Shown: positions 1-5,485, counted from the first letter of the stretch. The stretch: DNA of 9,392 nucleotides from an uncultured Bacilli bacterium (GCA_947629425.1 CANRDR010000058.1:1-9392), one strand, 5' to 3'. Notes: generated by a model not told the origin, from the letters alone. Translations and numbers: made by a program.

Positions 1-107
1 CAGGAATAAATCCTGATATAAAAGTAGAATTAGATGATAATTATTTAAATAATCCTATAGAAGAAAATGATACTCAGTTAAATGAAGCGTTAAGATTACT
101 TTCATAA
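1..107 (+). CDS. S41-family C-terminal processing peptidase (CtpA/CtpB-like), 3' end only
   Basis: Only the last 34 residues are inside the window, read from base 3 to the TAA at 105-107. The tail contains GINPDIKVEL, then a short acidic stretch and DTQLNEALRLLS. This matches the usual C-terminal signature of PDZ/S41 carboxyl-terminal processing proteases (G-x-x-PD-x-x-V followed by D-x-QL-x-x-AL). These are membrane-associated serine proteases with a Ser/Lys dyad, which would lie upstream of the window. The stop is one base before the Spo0A-box array, and no terminator hairpin is seen between this gene and spo0A. In Bacillus the gene next to spo0A is spoIVB, a PDZ protease of another family (S55); CtpB is the S41 protease that works in the same sigma-K checkpoint. 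The assignment rests on the tail motif alone. Confidence 0.65.
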   Translation, partial: GINPDIKVELDDNYLNNPIEENDTQLNEALRLLS

Positions 108-108
108 T

Positions 109-155
109 TTCGACACAGTTCGACATAACTTGACAATAGTTGACAGTACTTGACA
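109..155. promoter_or_regulatory. Array of five phased Spo0A-box-like heptamers
   Basis: Five heptamers start at 109, 119, 129, 139 and 149, exactly 10 bp apart: TTCGACA, TTCGACA, CTTGACA, GTTGACA, CTTGACA, with 3-bp spacers. The first two are perfect matches to the 0A box (TGTCGAA on the other strand). The other three match at 5 of 7 positions. Known Spo0A dimers bind tandem 0A boxes spaced about one helical turn. The array lies roughly 45-90 bases upstream of the predicted spo0A transcription start, a position suited to autoactivation. A weaker inverted copy (TGTCGTT, 174-180) sits between the predicted -35 and -10. Confidence 0.8.
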
Positions 156-165
156 ATATATTTTC

Positions 166-194
166 TTCAAATTTGTCGTTTTGTATACTATAAT
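166..194 (+). promoter_or_regulatory. Predicted sigma-A-type promoter of spo0A
   Basis: TATAAT at 189-194 is preceded after 17 bp by TTCAAA (166-171), a 4/6 match to the -35 consensus. The start would fall near 200-201, giving a leader of about 26 bases before the ATG at 227. TATACT at 184-189 is an overlapping alternative -10. No convincing sigma-H promoter of the Bacillus Ps type is seen. Confidence 0.55.
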
Positions 195-226
195 GAACTT
201 GTGTGTATGAAAAGGGAGAAGAGATT

Positions 227-979
227 ATGAAAAATAAAATACGTGTAGTACTAGTAGATTCTGATAAAGAACAACTAAGAAGTATGGAGCAGTATTTTAG
301 CAGTCACGCAGTAATTAATGTAGTAAAAAAATTCAGTGATGGATTAGAAGCAGTTAATTACATTAAAACTTATCCAAATAGATTTGATGTATTAGTAATG
401 GATCTTTTATTACAAAATAAAGATGGATTAAGTATTATAAAAGAAATGAGATCTAATAAAATAAAAAAAGATATAATTATATTAACTGGCTATAATTCAT
501 TAGATATAATAAAACAAGTAAGTATGTATAATATTAATTACTTTATGTTAAAACCATTTGATTTAAAAGATTTAGAAAATCAAATAATGAATTTAAATAT
601 AAGACAAACAAATATAATTGATAAAAATAAACAATTACAATCAGAAATATCTGCATTATTACATTCATTAGGAATACCTAGTCATGTAAAAGGATATGAA
701 TATATTAGAGAAGGAATAGGATTAATGTATAATGATCCATCTATGTTAGGAGCCATTACTAAAGAAATGTATCCAGAAATTGCAGATAAATATAATACAA
801 CAAGTAGTAGAGTAGAACGTGCAATAAGACATGCTATAGAAATAAGTTGGGATAGAGGAGACTACGACTTGATGGAAGAAGTATTTGGACATAGTGTAGA
901 TTATGATAGAGCAAGACCTACCAACAGTGAATTTATTGCAACTTTAACTGATAAATTAAGATTAGAAACAAAATTATGA
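227..979 (+). CDS. spo0A: Spo0A, master regulator of sporulation
   Basis: A 250-residue response regulator that, when phosphorylated, activates or represses early sporulation genes by binding 0A boxes. The receiver domain (about 1-120) has D11, phospho-acceptor D59, T87 and K109. The second acidic-pocket Asp is S12, with D13 beside it. The usual Met-Pro after the acceptor is Leu-Gln (DLLLQ). After a linker, the DNA-binding domain (about 145-250) is very conserved: GIPSHVKGY, the recognition-helix segment SSRVERAIRHAIEISW (193-208) and the terminal PTNSEFIA...DKLRLE. Bacillus Spo0A is slightly longer. I chose ATG 227 over an in-frame GTG at 203 because GGGAG (214-218) is 8 bases before it and the GTG lies almost on the predicted transcription start. 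The gene is probably autoregulated by the array at 109-155. An S41 protease gene lies upstream and a Clp ATPase gene downstream. Confidence 0.97.
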   Translation: MKNKIRVVLVDSDKEQLRSMEQYFSSHAVINVVKKFSDGLEAVNYIKTYPNRFDVLVMDLLLQNKDGLSIIKEMRSNKIKKDIIILTGYNSLDIIKQVSMYNINYFMLKPFDLKDLENQIMNLNIRQTNIIDKNKQLQSEISALLHSLGIPSHVKGYEYIREGIGLMYNDPSMLGAITKEMYPEIADKYNTTSSRVERAIRHAIEISWDRGDYDLMEEVFGHSVDYDRARPTNSEFIATLTDKLRLETKL

Positions 980-995
980 ATAAATTTTAAATTTT

Positions 996-1035
996 ATCCT
1001 CATTATATACATAAGATATATAAGGAGGATTTTTT
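996..1035 (+). promoter_or_regulatory. Hairpin burying the Clp gene's Shine-Dalgarno site, followed by a T run
   Basis: Bases 996-1009 pair with 1017-1030: 13 pairs and one A/G mismatch around a 7-base loop (1010-1016). The 3' arm contains the whole Shine-Dalgarno site AAGGAGGAT (1022-1030), and ATCCTC in the 5' arm pairs with its GAGGAT. The stem is followed at once by a run of T's (1030-1035) and then the ATG at 1036. It could be the spo0A terminator, a translation-blocking switch such as an RNA thermometer, or both. Confidence 0.6.
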
Positions 1036-2892
1036 ATGTCACGAAAAAATGATTGTGTTGAAAAAATATTAACTGCATCAGAAAAAGAAATGTTAAAACT
1101 AAATCATCCATATGTTGGAAGTGAACATTTAATACTTGCACTTCTTAAAAATCAAGATATTAAAGATATCGCTATAAATTATGGATTAACATATGAATTA
1201 TTCAAAGAAGAACTAATTAATATTATAGGAAAATCTTCTATAAAAACAGAAAAAATACTACATACACCATTATTAAAAAGTATAATAAATGATGCTAAAA
1301 AGAATGCAAAAGAAAATAATGATGGAATAGTCACACCAGAACATTTATTTATAAGTGTACTAGATAGTGGTGATGGAATAGGTATAAGAATACTTGTCAG
1401 TATGGGAATAGATATAGATAGTTTATATAATGAATTAAAAAGAAATAATGGACTTATATCAACTAATTTAAATAAATATGGTTATGATTTATCAAATAAT
1501 GATACTATTTTAACAAAAAGAGAAGATTCATTAAAAGAAATAGTAGAAATACTTTTAAGAAAAAATAAAAATAATCCATTATTAGTAGGAGAAGCAGGTG
1601 TAGGAAAAACTGCTATAGTTGAAGGACTTGCAAAAAAAATAAAAAATAATTGTTATCCACTATTAAAAGGATATAAAATTTTTAATTTAGATATGTCTTT
1701 ATTAGTTGCTGGTAGCAAATATAGAGGAGATTTTGAAGAAAGATTAAATGACGTAATAAAAGAAGTATTAAATAATAAAAAAATCATTCTTTTTATAGAT
1801 GAAATACATACTATAGTTCATGCAGGAGGTTCAGAAGGTGCAATAGATGCTGCTAATATATTAAAACCATATTTATCTAAAGGAGACTTAAAAGTAATAG
1901 GAGCAACTACTACAAGAGAATACGAAAAATATATTAGTAAAGATAAAGCATTAACAAGACGTTTTGATGTAGTTAGAATAGAAGAACCAACAAATGAAGA
2001 AACAAAAGAAATATTATATTCACTTAAAGATAATTATAAAAAATATCATAATATAAATATAACTAAAACTAATTTAGATATGATATTATCTTATTCTAAT
2101 AAATATATATTAGATAAAAAAAATCCTGATAAAGTAATAGATGTATTAGATAGTGTATGTTCAATAGTAAAAAATAATAATAAAGATAAAATACTAAAAA
2201 AAGATATATTAGAAGTAATTAGTAGAAAAGTAAAAAGAAAATTAAATATAAATAAAGAATTAATATTAAAAAATTTAACAACTAAAATATATGGACAAGA
2301 TAATGTTTTAAAAAATATATTAGATATAATAGAAACGAATAATAGTGCAAGTATTTTACTATTAGGAGGTATTGGTGTAGGTAAAAGTGTAAGTATACTT
2401 GAATTAAGTAAAGAAATAAATATGGATTTTATAAAAATAGATATGTCAGATTATTCTAATAATTATAGTGTTAATAATATATATAATGGAGAAAATAGTT
2501 TATATAATAGATTAAAAGATAATAGTATTATATTATTTGATAATATAGAAAAATCTAATAAATCTGTAATAAATATAATACTTAAAATAATAGAAAATAA
2601 AGAAATATTAGATAAAAAATTAAATAATTCTTATATATTTTTAAGTGCAACTAATAAAATAATATATAATATAGGTTTTAATAATATAACAAATAATATA
2701 TCTTATGATAATAAAGAAGTATTAGATAATGTAGATTATGTTATTAAATTTAATAATATAGAATTAGATTCAATAAATAAATATATAGAATATAATAATA
2801 TAAAAGATTTTGATATAAATATGTGTGATTATAAAAATTATGGATTTAGAGGTGTTAAAATAAGTTTAAATAATAAAAATTTAATAAAATAA
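1036..2892 (+). CDS. clpC: ClpC-like AAA+ unfoldase with an eroded second ATPase domain
   Basis: A 618-residue HSP100 ATPase, expected to unfold proteins for ClpP. It begins with a double Clp-N repeat (about 5-145). The first AAA domain is complete: Walker A GEAGVGKT (185-192), pore loop GSKYRGDFEERL, Walker B with D255-E256, sensor GATTTREY and the Arg-finger segment LTRRFD. The coiled-coil middle domain of ClpC is missing. The second AAA domain is compact: Walker A GGIGVGKS (444-451) and IDMS are kept, but Walker B reads DNIEK with N503 replacing the catalytic Glu. The GYVG pore loop and the FRPEFxNR Arg-finger segment are gone. Sensor-1 N540, an IGF tripeptide (546-548) where ClpC has its ClpP-docking VGF, and a sensor-2-like GFRGVK (603-608) remain. 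ClpC is usually about 810 residues, so this one is short throughout its second half. The Shine-Dalgarno site GGAGG (1024-1028) lies in a hairpin. ClpC is the best family guess given Firmicutes context, though ClpA- or ClpE-like labels are possible. Confidence 0.88.
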   Translation: MSRKNDCVEKILTASEKEMLKLNHPYVGSEHLILALLKNQDIKDIAINYGLTYELFKEELINIIGKSSIKTEKILHTPLLKSIINDAKKNAKENNDGIVTPEHLFISVLDSGDGIGIRILVSMGIDIDSLYNELKRNNGLISTNLNKYGYDLSNNDTILTKREDSLKEIVEILLRKNKNNPLLVGEAGVGKTAIVEGLAKKIKNNCYPLLKGYKIFNLDMSLLVAGSKYRGDFEERLNDVIKEVLNNKKIILFIDEIHTIVHAGGSEGAIDAANILKPYLSKGDLKVIGATTTREYEKYISKDKALTRRFDVVRIEEPTNEETKEILYSLKDNYKKYHNINITKTNLDMILSYSNKYILDKKNPDKVIDVLDSVCSIVKNNNKDKILKKDILEVISRKVKRKLNINKELILKNLTTKIYGQDNVLKNILDIIETNNSASILLLGGIGVGKSVSILELSKEINMDFIKIDMSDYSNNYSVNNIYNGENSLYNRLKDNSIILFDNIEKSNKSVINIILKIIENKEILDKKLNNSYIFLSATNKIIYNIGFNNITNNISYDNKEVLDNVDYVIKFNNIELDSINKYIEYNNIKDFDINMCDYKNYGFRGVKISLNNKNLIK

Positions 2893-2917
2893 AAACCATT
2901 ACTTAGATGGCTTTTTT
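2891..2917. terminator. Bidirectional terminator between convergent genes
   Basis: CCAT (2896-2899) pairs with ATGG (2907-2910) around a 7-base loop. After one A/C mismatch, AAAA (2891-2894) pairs with TTTT (2912-2915), and T's continue to 2917. It follows the Clp stop (2890-2892) directly and overlaps the stop codon of the minus-strand gene (2899-2901), so one hairpin can serve both. The stem is short. Confidence 0.65.
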
Positions 2918-3558
2918 AGTTCTAATATTTTATCTTTAGTTCTATTATTTACTTGAAAAGAATTACATCTATCATATTCTAATGCATCAATACTAATTAA
3001 ATCAAATAAACTTAATAATTCTTCTAAAACATCATCATTAGGTCTTCTTATATCTTTTATATCTTTATTAACTCTACCTAATGATAATAAATTTTCTAAA
3101 TAAAATAATTTTTCAGTTAAATTAATAATATTTCTTAATTGATATTTTTCTGGTTCTTTTATTGTTCTAAAGTAATTATTTCTAAAAGTTATATATTTAT
3201 AAATAGATTTTTCATGTGTATTTAATTTGCTATTATTATAATCTTTAATTTCTAATAATTTTCCAAATTGTGTTCTTTTTAAATAATAATTATTTAAGAT
3301 ATCATTATCAATGTAAGAATCATTAGTTAATTCATGATATTCTATACCATTATAAAAATTAATATTTTCTAATTGTACTGTATTATTAGAATTAACTAAA
3401 TTATATTTATCAGTTTCTGGATATATATTAGTAGTTGCAATTAATAATCTTTCTTTTGGATCAATAGTAGACATTTCACTTTTTTTAAATTTGTACATTT
3501 TATCTTTATTAGGTACTAATTTTGAACATCTTCTCTTATCATCTATTAAATAAATCAT
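2899..3558 (-). CDS. Hypothetical soluble protein, 219 residues
   Basis: I do not recognise this family. The frame is open to 3627, but the ATG at 3558 is clearly the start: AGGAGG (complement of 3565-3570) lies 6 bases upstream, and a strong promoter is further out. The protein starts MIYLIDDKRRCSKLVPNKDK. It is rich in Asn, Lys, Leu and Tyr, with no signal peptide, membrane segment or obvious catalytic motif. The last third (about 140-205) looks helical with several Leu-rich stretches and ends ILELKKPSK. It is monocistronic, convergent with the Clp gene and divergent from the thioredoxin-like/trmL operon. The 16-bp palindrome upstream of its -35 suggests transcriptional control. Function unknown. 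Confidence 0.85.
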   Translation of the reverse strand: MIYLIDDKRRCSKLVPNKDKMYKFKKSEMSTIDPKERLLIATTNIYPETDKYNLVNSNNTVQLENINFYNGIEYHELTNDSYIDNDILNNYYLKRTQFGKLLEIKDYNNSKLNTHEKSIYKYITFRNNYFRTIKEPEKYQLRNIINLTEKLFYLENLLSLGRVNKDIKDIRRPNDDVLEELLSLFDLISIDALEYDRCNSFQVNNRTKDKILELKKPSK

Positions 3559-3582
3559 ATAAATCCTCCTTGTGTGGATATT

Positions 3583-3611
3583 ATTATAATAAATAAAATA
3601 GTTTATGTAAA
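3583..3611 (-). promoter_or_regulatory. Strong sigma-A promoter of the minus-strand gene
   Basis: On the minus strand TTTACA (complement of 3606-3611) and a perfect TATAAT (complement of 3583-3588) are separated by exactly 17 bp. The start should fall near 3576, giving a leader of about 18 bases before the ATG at 3558. Confidence 0.85.
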
Positions 3612-3614
3612 GAA

Positions 3615-3630
3615 AAATTGTTAACAATTT
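3615..3630. promoter_or_regulatory. Perfect 16-bp palindrome in a divergent promoter region, candidate operator
   Basis: AAATTGTTAACAATTT reads the same on both strands. It begins 3 bases upstream of the minus-strand -35 box and lies about 29 bases upstream of the plus-strand -10 at 3659. The TTGTTAACAA core is not a site I can assign to a regulator. It resembles fused half-sites of Rex-type operators but lacks their central spacer. Confidence 0.5.
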
Positions 3631-3655
3631 AAATATATACTTATTTTTTTAATTG

Positions 3656-3664
3656 TGATAGAAT
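3656..3664 (+). promoter_or_regulatory. Extended -10 promoter of the thioredoxin-like/trmL operon
   Basis: TG-A-TAGAAT: TG at 3656-3657 and TAGAAT at 3659-3664, with no good -35 at the normal distance. The start would be near 3671, just before the ribosome site AAAGGGTG (3675-3682). The same TG-N-TATAAT-like form occurs before the genes at 5599, 7145 and 8013. Confidence 0.5.
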
Positions 3665-3689
3665 ATATTTATAGAAAGGGTGTTCTTGT

Positions 3690-4175
3690 ATGAAAAAAAA
3701 TATTCCTAAAAAAAATTATTTTATTTTAATTTTTATAATTGTATTAGTAGTAATAATATCTTTATTTATATTTAAATTTAGTGGATTATATAGTCAAAAT
3801 AAATTAAAAAGAAGCTATTTATATAATTATGTAAATGAAGTAAATATAAATGATATAAAAAATATTTTAACGGAACCTAGTAGTGAATTATTTATATTAG
3901 TTACTGAAACTAATAATGATGATGTTTATAAGTTAGAAAAAAATATAAAGAAAATAATAAAAAAATATGACTTAAGAGATAATTTTATATATATTGATTA
4001 TACAGATAATGAAGACTTAAGTAAATTAAATGATACTTTGGGAACAAAGATAGAAAAAATACCTGCATTATTATATTATAAAAATGGTGAATTAAGTGAA
4101 GTTGTTGATAGCAAAGAGACTTTATTTAATGAAGGAGATTTACAAAAGATAATTGATGCATATGAGGTAGAATAG
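3690..4175 (+). CDS. Membrane-anchored thioredoxin-fold protein lacking the CxxC pair
   Basis: 161 residues. A lysine-rich start is followed by one membrane segment (about 11-30), so the rest probably faces outward as an N-terminally anchored domain. Residues about 50-155 follow a thioredoxin plan: a strand ELFILVTET, a long helix, a second strand NFIYIDYTD, then KIPALLYYKNGEL with the cis-proline at P125 and the usual final sheet. The protein has no cysteine, and where a CxxC would sit it has TNNDDV (74-79). It cannot be a redox enzyme by the normal mechanism and may act as a binding or scaffold protein. AAAGGGTG lies 7 bases before the ATG. Its last base is the first base of trmL, so the two genes are translationally coupled. 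The thioredoxin assignment is from pattern only. Confidence 0.75.
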   Translation: MKKNIPKKNYFILIFIIVLVVIISLFIFKFSGLYSQNKLKRSYLYNYVNEVNINDIKNILTEPSSELFILVTETNNDDVYKLEKNIKKIIKKYDLRDNFIYIDYTDNEDLSKLNDTLGTKIEKIPALLYYKNGELSEVVDSKETLFNEGDLQKIIDAYEVE

Positions 4176-4687
4176 TGATAAATGTAGTATTATTTGAACC
4201 AGAAATACCAGGCAATACTGGTAATATAATGAGAACATGTGTTGCAACAAATACTAAACTACATTTAATTAAACCTTTAGGTTTTAGTTTAGATGATAAA
4301 TATATAAAACGTAGTGGAGTAAATTATATAGATAATTGTGATTATACAGTTTATGAAAATATAGATGAATTTTTTAGCAAAAATAAAGGCAAATATTATT
4401 TTTTAACAAGATATGGTCATAAACCACATACTAGTTTTGATTATAGCAATAAAGATGAAAATATATATTTTTTCTTTGGAAAAGAATCAACAGGAATACC
4501 ACCTAAGATTTTAAAACCTTATATTGATTATTGTATGAGAATACCTATGACTGATAAAGTAAGAGCTTTAAATTTATCTAATACAGTTGCAATTATGGTT
4601 TATGAAGCGTTAAGACAACAAAATTATAAAGATTTATTATTTGAAGAACCTCATAAGAGTAAAAATTTTATAGAAGAAAGCAAATAA
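4175..4687 (+). CDS. trmL: tRNA (cytidine/uridine-34 2'-O)-methyltransferase TrmL
   Basis: 170 residues, a minimal SPOUT methyltransferase that methylates the ribose of the wobble base in leucine tRNAs, using S-adenosylmethionine bound in a C-terminal trefoil knot. The three family motifs are present: PEIPGNTGNIMRT (9-21), FFFGKESTGIP (ending at 109) and IPMTDKVRALNLSNTVAI with R130 and N133. Length is normal for the family. It starts at GTG 4175, whose G is the last base of the upstream stop TAG. GAGGT (4164-4168) inside the previous gene is correctly spaced, supporting coupled translation. A terminator begins at the stop codon. Confidence 0.96.
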   Translation: MINVVLFEPEIPGNTGNIMRTCVATNTKLHLIKPLGFSLDDKYIKRSGVNYIDNCDYTVYENIDEFFSKNKGKYYFLTRYGHKPHTSFDYSNKDENIYFFFGKESTGIPPKILKPYIDYCMRIPMTDKVRALNLSNTVAIMVYEALRQQNYKDLLFEEPHKSKNFIEESK

Positions 4688-4711
4688 AAGGAACTATAAT
4701 CAGTTCTTTTT
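4686..4711 (+). terminator. Intrinsic terminator of the trmL operon
   Basis: GAACT (4691-4695) pairs with AGTTC (4702-4706) around a 6-base loop. After a bulged G, AAAA (4686-4689) pairs with TTTT, giving a T tract at 4707-4711. It overlaps the trmL stop codon. Confidence 0.8.
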
Positions 4712-4745
4712 ATTTAATGTAATTTTATCTTCTATAAGTTTATTT

Positions 4746-4773
4746 ATCGTTTTGCCGACATCGGCAAAATGAT
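4746..4773. repeat. 28-bp palindromic repeat, copy 1
   Basis: Arms of 13 bp with one G/T wobble and a 2-base centre; the core is GCCGA-CA-TCGGC flanked by TTTT and AAAA. On the minus strand it encodes HFADVGK in the dinD remnant. Confidence 0.85.
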
Positions 4774-4967
4774 TATCAATGTTATTATTACTTAACTTGC
4801 AAGCACTTTTTGCTTTATCAATAACCCCCTACAAAATTTCCCCATTTTGAATAGCAAAATATGTTTGAGCAAGAGCTATTACAGATTTTCTACTGTCTCC
4901 TTTTTGTGCAATTAAGTAACATACATATCTCGATAATCTATAATCTTTTTGTTTTCTCATTTCATTT

Positions 4968-4995
4968 ACCATTTTGTCGGTGCCGACAAAATGGT
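4968..4995. repeat. 28-bp palindromic repeat, copy 2
   Basis: Perfect 13-bp arms (14 with the flanking T/A at 4967 and 4996) around a 2-base centre; the core is GTCGG-TG-CCGAC flanked by ACCATTTT and AAAATGGT. It encodes YHFVGTDKMV on the minus strand and almost the same peptide, YHFVGADKMV, on the plus strand. Confidence 0.9.
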
Positions 4996-5044
4996 ATATT
5001 CTGCATTTATAAATCAAAATTTTTTTACCTTTTTTTCTTGCAAT

Positions 5045-5072
5045 ACCATTTACCTAATGTCAGGAAAATGGT
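5045..5072. repeat. 28-bp palindromic repeat, copy 3
   Basis: Same length and outer arms as copy 2 (ACCATTT and AAATGGT), with the inner stem CCT/AGG and two unpaired positions. On the minus strand it reads HFPDIR, stop, MV. The stop codon comes from one of the two arm mismatches. Confidence 0.75.
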
Positions 5073-5095
5073 TATATTATTTAAAATCTTTCAAA

Positions 5096-5120
5096 AATAA
5101 AAAAGACTTCAAAAGCCTTT
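5096..5120 (-). terminator. Intrinsic terminator of the ferredoxin gene
   Basis: On the minus strand AAAGGCTT (complement of 5113-5120) pairs with AAGTCTTT (complement of 5102-5109), 8 pairs including one G-U, with a 3-base loop, followed by six T's. It overlaps the stop codon at 5119-5121. Confidence 0.85.
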
Positions 5121-5469
5121 ATTCGTTTATATTAATTGCATCAACAGGACAAGCACTTGATGCATCATAAACTTCATCTGAAATAGAACTATCAATCATT
5201 TCAGCTCTACCTTCATCATTAAATTTAAAATTTTCTGGAGCAATACTAACACAAGCACCACATCCAATACATCTTTCTTGAATAAATTCAACAGTTTTAG
5301 TTTCTATTGTAATTGCATCAACAGGGCACATTTCTTTAGCTTCCTTAGCTTCATCTGTAATAGAATCATTTATAACTACTGATTTTCCTTCATCATTAAA
5401 TTTAAAGTTTTCTGGAGCAATACTAACACAAGCTCCACAACCTACACATTTATCGCTATCTACTTTCAT
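5119..5469 (-). CDS. Two-domain ferredoxin from an internal tandem duplication
   Basis: 116 residues made of two copies of a small single-cluster ferredoxin. Domain 1 has C8, C11, C14 and C48; domain 2 has C67, C70, C73 and C107. Each follows CxxCGAC...CPVDAI, the pattern for one [4Fe-4S] cluster, so the protein should carry two separate clusters and act as a cytoplasmic low-potential electron carrier. The copies share the 16-residue segment GACVSIAPENFKFNDE and are close to identical in DNA over about 66 bp, offset by 177 bp (59 codons). An ordinary ferredoxin of this type is one such domain. The ATG at 5469 was chosen because GGAGGT (complement of 5474-5479) is just upstream and the frame further out lies in the promoter. 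The partner enzyme is not in the window. Confidence 0.93.
   Translation of the reverse strand: MKVDSDKCVGCGACVSIAPENFKFNDEGKSVVINDSITDEAKEAKEMCPVDAITIETKTVEFIQERCIGCGACVSIAPENFKFNDEGRAEMIDSSISDEVYDASSACPVDAININE
5210..5452. repeat. Internal direct repeat of the ferredoxin gene
   Basis: Bases 5210-5275 and 5387-5452 align without gaps at an offset of 177 bp. Long stretches are identical, such as CCTTCATCATTAAATTTAAA and TTTTCTGGAGCAATACTAAC, with differences concentrated at the far end. It is the DNA trace of the domain duplication. Confidence 0.9.
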
Positions 5470-5485
5470 TATAACCTCCAATAAA

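Larger units (their letters stand above)
4701..5017 (-). pseudogene. Permuted remnant of a DinD-like (DNA damage-inducible protein D) gene
   Basis: Bases 4688-5118 hold no intact gene. On the minus strand one frame reads YHFVGTDKMVNEM, then DYRLSRYVCYLIAQ and SVIALAQTYFAIQ, which is the conserved centre of DinD-family proteins (E. coli DinD has LSRYACYLVVQNGD and AGQTYFAIQ). The usual following TRKQE is absent: it reads NGEIL and stops at TAG (4829-4831). The same frame continues past this stop as VIDKAKSACKLSNNNIDNHF, then ADVGK. In intact DinD that segment lies before the LSRY segment. The remnant is therefore out of order, lacks both ends and has an internal stop. It ends at TGA (4701-4703) inside the trmL terminator. 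The only available start for the first part is TTG at 5017 with no ribosome site. Confidence 0.75.

Noticed and set aside
130..155. Three TTGACA hexamers as -35 boxes of stacked promoters
   Set aside because: None has a good -10 at 16-18 bp; they are better explained as members of the 10-bp-phased Spo0A-box array.
203..226. GTG at 203 as the start of Spo0A, adding 8 residues
   Set aside because: It lies almost on the predicted transcription start and has no ribosome site, while ATG 227 has GGGAG 8 bases upstream and gives a normal Spo0A N-terminus.
1036..2892. Recoded TGA or frameshift to explain the short Clp D2 domain
   Set aside because: The frame is uninterrupted, sensor-2-like GFRGVK is near the end in frame, and a terminator follows the stop, so the shortening seems genuine.
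3559..3627. 23-residue N-terminal extension of the minus-strand gene to 3627
   Set aside because: It would span the TTTACA-17-TATAAT promoter and the AGGAGG site that clearly serve ATG 3558.
4746..5072. CRISPR array formed by the palindromic repeats
   Set aside because: Only three copies with unequal spacing (222 and 77 bp), variable stems, spacer DNA that is a coding remnant, and no cas genes.
4861..5170. Two overlapping plus-strand reading frames (4861-5100 and 4949-5170)
   Set aside because: They run opposite the dinD remnant and into the ferredoxin gene, have no ribosome sites, and their DinD-like peptide YHFVGADKMV only reflects the palindrome read on the other strand.
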